64,000 bases of DNA from Sinotaia quadrata (lineage: Eukaryota > Mollusca > Gastropoda > Architaenioglossa > Viviparidae): NCBI GenBank assembly GCA_028829895.1, contig CM054177.1, forward strand, positions 29,401,564-29,465,563, given 5' to 3'. Below the pieces are notes generated by a model, which ran no database searches, was not told the DNA's origin, and saw only the letters and a list, made by a program, of their open reading frames with translations. Position 1 is the stretch's first letter. Every line of letters starts with the position of its first letter. A program made the translations under genes and the position numbers. Below are positions 58,780 to 64,000 of this stretch, one piece after another.

Positions 58780-59350
58780 AGACCTCATAATATATTAAAT
58801 AGGGTTAAAGAACATTGTCATAACTATACTCTTTAAATACATTAAACAGGATTAAAGGATCTCAAATCTGTTACTCAAAACCAAACAAAATCCTTTAAAT
58901 ATGTTAAACCGGATTAAAGAACCTCACATTTTTCATTCTTAAAAATCCCCCCAAATTTAAATACATCAAACTCGATTAAAGGATCTCATGCGTCTTTCTC
59001 AAAATATAAAAACGATTTAACTACATTAATCTCTCTTTCTCAAAGTTAAACAGAAACCTTTAAATACACTGCACAGAATTAAATCACCTCATATCTGTCT
59101 TTCTTAAAACTGAACAAAATTCTTTAAATACTTTCATCAGGATTAAAAGCTCTTTCTTAAAAGTAAACAACATACTTTAAATATATTAATCAGGATTAAG
59201 GGTCTCACATCTCTCTTTCTTGAAAGTAAACAACATGCTTTAAATACATTAATCAGGACTAAGGGTCTCATATCTCTCTTAAAAGTAAACAATGTACTTT
59301 AAATACATTAATTAGGATTAAGGTCATCATATTTCACTTTCTTGAAAGTA
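58780..59350. repeat. About 60-bp minisatellite, about 9 copies
   Basis: Unit like TTTAAATACATTAATCAGGA plus TTAAGGGTCTCATATCTCTC and TTTCTTAAAAGTAAACAA. Fills most of the last intron of gene 2 and ends about 25 bases from the donor at 59375. Confidence 0.9.
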
Positions 59351-59374
59351 AACAACATTCTTCAAATAACTTAC

Positions 59375-59397
59375 CTGAATCTCCTCTTCAATGTGTT
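59375..59397 (-). CDS. Unknown gene 2, penultimate 23-nt microexon
   Basis: Acceptor GTAAATTGCAG|AA and donor ATTCAG|GTAAGT (consensus). It encodes EHIEEEIQ in phase between exons at 62179-62241 and 58117-58320. Both junction phases fit exactly, which supports this very short exon. Confidence 0.65.
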
Positions 59398-59439
59398 CTG
59401 CAATTTACAAAAATCGAGATACTTAATAATCAATGTCAT

Positions 59440-59900
59440 GTGAACAAATACAAATATGTGTAAATATAGAAATAAATAAAAAATCATATAAACAAACAAG
59501 AAAGCATGGGTCAACTATAGAAATAAATTTTTAAAAATAAAATGTACAACCATACAAATAAACAAGAAAGCACAGAAGGTCAAGTATAGAAATAAATAAG
59601 CATATATACAAGTGCAGCTATGAAAATAAATAAAAAGCATACAATTACAACTATATAAATAAATAACAAATACACAAGTACAGCTATGGAAATAAATAAA
59701 AAGCATACAATTACAACTATATAAATAAATAACAAATACACAAGTACAGCTATGGAATTAAATAAAAAGCATACAATTACAACTATATAAATAAATAAAT
59801 ACACAAGTACAGCTGTACAAATAAACAATCACTGAAGTACAACTAATAAATAAACAAATGCCTGGAAGTGCAATTATAGAAATAAATAAACAAACATAAT
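59440..59900. repeat. About 64-bp minisatellite, diverged flanks
   Basis: Unit AAATAAATAAAAAGCATACA plus ATTACAACTATATAAATAAA and TACACAAGTACAGCTATGG; three good copies and several partial ones. Confidence 0.88.
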
Positions 59901-60004
59901 GTACAATTAAACAGATAAATGAACAGTATATATCAAAACAAGATACAATAGTTTGAAAAGCACAACTTGTGCTACCAGGATCAAATTCATAAACATACAT
60001 AACT

Positions 60005-60128
60005 ATCTAACCAAGGACAGGAAGTGACAACATAACAAAACTATCTAACCAAGGACAGGAACATTAACAAAACTATCTAACCAAGGACAGGAACATTAAC
60101 AAAACTATCTAACCAAGGACAGGAATTG
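60005..60128. repeat. Minisatellite B, left part (32-37 bp, 4 copies)
   Basis: Unit AACTATCTAACCAAGGACAG plus GAACATTAACAA. The unit is the same as that of the array at 61735-62095. Confidence 0.92.
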
Positions 60129-60129
60129 A

Positions 60130-61734
60130 AAATATACATTATTATTATGCCTGTTTAAAGTTTTATCTCCATTCATTTATTAAACTCTTTGATGTTTTCA
60201 TTTTTTTGTTATACATTTCTTTATGCTGATGATCGTGACTGGGTGACTTAATGCCATGTGCCACACTGTAAGCGGATTACTGACTTTTAGTAGGTTGCAG
60301 GTGTATTAAAAGGGATGTTGGTCACTATAAACAGATTACAAAATATGCTCAAACGATACTAGAGAGGGGTTTGTTGTTCAAACCTGATGCTCAGTAACCT
60401 TGGTTGACAGAGTTTTCCTGCTGCTGATTCATAGATGTGCATAAATAGCATGAGACTTGAATTGGGAATTTGTTCATGACGATACTTTGCCTAAACTCTG
60501 AGAGGCTGCATTTATTTCTGTGAATCAAAGATAAACCCACTGAATATTCAGACAAGGTAACACAACGATTTCTTAATCCTTATTAACTGTATTTTATTAA
60601 GAACATTGTAGCGTGATCTTGTATTTTCTTATTGTGATTGATATGAATTGTTGCTATTTTCTCCTGACGTTGTGGCTAGAGAATAGAGTGAAACCAAGTT
60701 AAAATGTGTGCCATAATTGTATAATGTTGTTATGGGATATTATTTTATCTCCACTGAAGTAAATATTGATTTGATGATTGTAAAACAATTGTGTACATTT
60801 GAAACATTTTTGCTTGATGTAATAATAATACTCCACCTGTGCATGACATATTTTTATTTTAACTGTAACACACATGTGCTTAGTTTAAACCATTTTTAAT
60901 TTCATTGTAAAAATTATGAAGTGAGGTCAATTGTAATAGGACACCTACTGTCTGTTGCCACTTTAATAATGGACTGGCGAATTGTAGGTTCATTGCTCAT
61001 GGTGATAATTACTATTGTTTCAGAGGGGGTTCCAGTTTTGGTATTCCAGTTTGGTGTTTCAGTTTGGCATTTCAGTTGATGCCAAGTTCTATGGCTAGTG
61101 AGCTAAGAACCTAATGCTGAGGTGCATTATTCATGTGTGACGAGTTATGGAGACCAGTCAGCTAGAACATTTAATGAGGGACTGTTGATGTATGAATTGC
61201 CAGAGGGATTTTTCTGATAACTGATGATGATGCAAGATAAGTGGGCATCTGACATACTCTGAGATCAGAAATTCGTGTTATGATCTGTATACACATTCAA
61301 AGACAGAATAGGTAGTCCAGAGGACCTTTGTATTTATATGTATTGATTTATGGATTCACTATTTTGCTAAATATTAAAATTTTATGTTTTGTTATCCTAA
61401 TAACAGAAATTGACTAATTATTAGTGAGAGAAAGACCAAAAGAGAATTGGGCTGGGGGCGGAGCTATGTATGAGTGATTTTATATGCATAATTAGTTGTT
61501 ATTAAGATAACATGCCCAATTCACAATATTACACAGATTCATCTGTCACTATAATTAATATCTAAACCAAGAGAGTTAATTTGAAGAGACTGAAGGGTGA
61601 GTCTGGCAACCAGTCTGTCATCAACATAGGTGTAAAAATTGTTAAAATTAACAATCTTTAAATCCTCATACTGAGGCAGGGTCTTTAAACAATTGCTGGA
61701 ATGTAATACAAGGACATGAAGCAAAAACACAGTG
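60130..61734. mobile_element. 1.6-kb segment splitting minisatellite B (possible insertion)
   Basis: Unique-looking DNA lying between two halves of the same array. Its right part includes the dispersed sequence shared with 8850-8925. No transposase, reverse transcriptase or terminal repeat recognised. It may be a non-autonomous element or an older spacer across which the array was duplicated. Confidence 0.35.
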
Positions 61735-62095
61735 CCTAACCATGGACTGGAAGTGACAACATACAAAACTATCTAACCAAGGACTGGAAGTAACAACATA
61801 CAATACTATCTAACCAAGGACATGAAGTGACAACATACAAAACTCTCTAACCAAGGACATGAAGTGACAACATACAAAACTCTCTAACCAAGGACATGAA
61901 GTGACAACATACAAAACTATCTAACCAAGGACATGAAGTGACAACATACAAAACTTTCTAACCAAGGACATGAAGTGAAAATTTACAAAACTATCTAACC
62001 AAGGACATGAAGTGACAACATACAAAACTATCTAACCAAGGACATGAAGTGAAAATGTACAAAACTATCTAATGAAGGACATGAAGTAAACATAC
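61735..62095. repeat. Minisatellite B, right part (37-38 bp, about 9 copies)
   Basis: Unit AACTATCTAACCAAGGACAT plus GAAGTGACAACATACAA. Ends about 85 bases past the donor of the exon at 62179-62241. Confidence 0.93.
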
Positions 62096-62178
62096 CTAAC
62101 TATATGAAGCGAAAACATACATAAATATATGTTGAAAACATATATGATTATCAAGTCAAAAATATATACATATATTAC

Positions 62179-62241
62179 CAATGTCATGCTCCTTATCAGC
62201 AGATCTTTCAGAGAAAGAGAGCTCCAGGGACCGATCTTCAT
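62179..62241 (-). CDS. Unknown gene 2, third-last coding exon
   Basis: Acceptor GACTTTTTTCTTCAG|AT and donor GACATTG|GTAATA. It encodes DEDRSLELSFSERSADKEHD plus I, an acidic, serine-containing segment. It splices in phase into the 23-nt exon. Upstream exons are not found in the remaining 1.7 kb and presumably lie outside the window. Confidence 0.65.
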
Positions 62242-62244
62242 CTG

Positions 62245-62865
62245 AAGAAAAAAGTCATATCTTACATATCAAAACATGGTAAAGAAAAATGTGCATTTAA
62301 GAATCAATTTCTATAAATAATCATGTTTATGAACCAGCTTCTTTTAGAATAATAATTCTGAGCTTAAAGGCTATAATTGTATATGATGTCTGGGAATTAT
62401 ACTGAGCTTTATGGCAATAAATGTATGAGAATTTATAAGGAATTCAAAGGACAATCAGTAGGTTGGTTACCTTTACTATCTGTTTTCAACTTTTCAATTG
62501 TTATTAAGAATTTCTTACTTAATTTTAGAATACATATGAAGAATTTATAAGTAAAATTATTAATAATAAAATTTTGGAAAAGAATGAATGATGGTGAGGC
62601 AGAGTAAATTTGCCTATCTCTATTTTTAGATTTAATTGTTACATAAATTGTTAGACTTAATTGTTACATAAATTGTTAAGTTGTCAAAGTGACCTTGAGC
62701 ACTCCTTATGATGGCATATTCTCAACTCAAGTTGATGCTGATGCAATCCAAATCAGTTACAACTTTATTATCCATTGGTTAAGATTTATGGGAATGAGAC
62801 CAGCCAATGGGCTGAGATCAAAAGTTTACCTGGTGTAGAGAAATCTATTGTCTAATCACTTTGAA
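62245..62865. other. Intron of gene 2, no exon recognised
   Basis: Upstream intron of gene 2. Contains a motif shared with 23190 at about 62597 and a small duplication (TTAATTGTTACATAAATTGTTA) at 62630-62670. Confidence 0.35.
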
Positions 62866-62869
62866 TTTG

Positions 62870-63985
62870 GAGTGGCAAGAAGTCCAGTCATGAAAGGCTT
62901 AATAGTTATTTAACTGACTGATTGAGAGAGAATGGACTTTGAAATATTCATTTTTGCTATTGATATGTTAATACTTGCATTTTACATATGTATTATGTGA
63001 GTAGACTATTATTTCTACAATTTTTTGAACTAAGATGCTCAAATATAGTATGCTAAACACTTGACATTGTTTCTAGAGAAATCACTCATAAAACTGATAT
63101 GCTGTATTTTTTATGATGTGTGCATGTATCGGGCTAATAAATACTGTTGCAGGAAACTGTAAGTTGAGACTTGGACAGAAGAGAGAACGGAGTTAAAGAT
63201 GAATAAACTGGAAACTTAGCATTTGTTCCCTGATTAGATTTTACAAGGAATAAGCAGCTTTTCCTTGTTTTATTTGAATTTCCTGGTTCACTGATTATAA
63301 GCCACTATGACCATGATAGATGCAAGAAGTATCTAGTGTAGTGTGCAAGTGTAAGGAATACACTGGAAATTGCTATAACTGTTGTTCTGCTTGAAGGAGC
63401 TAATACAGTAAAGCACCCGATGGCCTATGAAGAATAGCAGCAAATCAGTGTTCTACATTGTGAGAGGGAAACAAGTGGAATTGACAGTAATAATATGAAC
63501 AATAAACTTGTGACTTTGTTATGAAAAGTGCATGAAAAGACTATTGCGGCTTTACCTAGACAAGGTTACATTGAAACAATAATCACTTATCTCTAATAAT
63601 GCCATTTCTGGTCTCTGATAAGAACTATCCTATAATTTGTATAGACACTAATTTGTTGAAATGTATTTTAGGATATAAGATTGTATAGGTATTAAAATTA
63701 TTCATACATGGTTTCGTGAAAATACTGATGTCAAGTAATCTTTTTTATTGTATTTGTTATATGTATATTTGATTGTTGATTTAATAAATGTATTGTTAAA
63801 TTTATTGACCTTCTTACACATATTGATAACCATATATTGGAAAGACAGTGGGTGGATGTTGGCTCGCAAAATAAAGATTAAAGTTGGATTTGTCTTCTTC
63901 TTTAGTAAGAAGTTTTCCACATACAGAAATATTGTGTGACAATAAATGTTTGTCTTTAATGTTGTGAAAGAGAGAAAATGTTTAC
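62870..63985 (+). repeat. Dispersed element family A, near full-length copy
   Basis: Starts with TTATTTAACTGACTGATTGA and ends near GACAGTGGGTGGATGTTGG. The reverse complement matches 41385-42400 and parts of 38150-39215 and 13355-13625; the middle matches 32115-32470 directly. Contains no recognisable protein domain. Confidence 0.7.
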
Positions 63986-64000
63986 AGCACCCATATATCC

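Noticed and set aside
63702..63920. Minus frame starting MENFLLKKKTNP, reminiscent of the ABCA N-terminal WKNFxLKKR
   Set aside because: It lies inside dispersed element A, beyond another gene, and a better first exon exists at 45863-45946.
1..64000. tRNA, rRNA, prokaryotic operon or viral genes
   Set aside because: No cloverleaf, rRNA-like conserved block, operon structure or viral protein domain was recognised by reading; a covariance-model search would be needed to exclude small RNAs.

Overview
The window is animal (metazoan) nuclear DNA. It is AT-rich, has small well-formed exons with GT/AG junctions, long introns and an unusually high load of private minisatellites. The protein family represented and the intron-rich layout fit an invertebrate such as a mollusc, perhaps a gastropod. 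The species call is inference and cannot be settled from this sequence.

The minus strand of about 0.2-46 kb carries one essentially complete gene for a full-size ABC subfamily A transporter of the short-ECD1 (ABCA3-like) type. I traced 33 coding exons, from the initiator ATG at 45946 to a TAG at 182-184. Their reading phases fit at every junction and they sum to 5823 nt (1940 residues plus stop). Exon 3 (40615-40672) is the only weak link. The order is classical: N-terminal helix and TM1, ECD1, TM2-6, NBD1, a 380-residue exon holding a serine/arginine-rich regulatory linker plus TM7, a short ECD2, TM8-12, NBD2 and the C-terminal tail. Both NBDs keep Walker A, the Q-loop and a Walker B Asp-Glu. 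Both have damaged ABC signatures (LSECQ, LPPGI) and both lack the switch histidine (Arg in NBD1, Gln in NBD2).

From 46 to 58 kb lies an intergenic region with minisatellites, a 430-bp purine tract and no gene that I can support. From 58.1 to 62.2 kb, also on the minus strand, are the last three coding exons of a second gene of unknown identity. It ends in an extremely Lys/Asp/His-rich tail. Its 5' part lies beyond the window.

The most striking non-genic signal is the repeats. Nearly every ABCA intron holds its own tandem array with an 18-66 bp unit. Several arrays are made of copies of the neighbouring exon edge together with its splice donor or acceptor: exon 6 on both sides, exon 8 donor, exon 12 donor, exon 15 acceptor, exon 27 acceptor, and probably the exon 18 acceptor. 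The stop-codon end of the second gene is repeated in the same way. Other arrays multiply strong 3'-splice-site-like sequences on the transcribed strand. A separate dispersed element of about 1.1 kb occurs in at least five full or partial copies.
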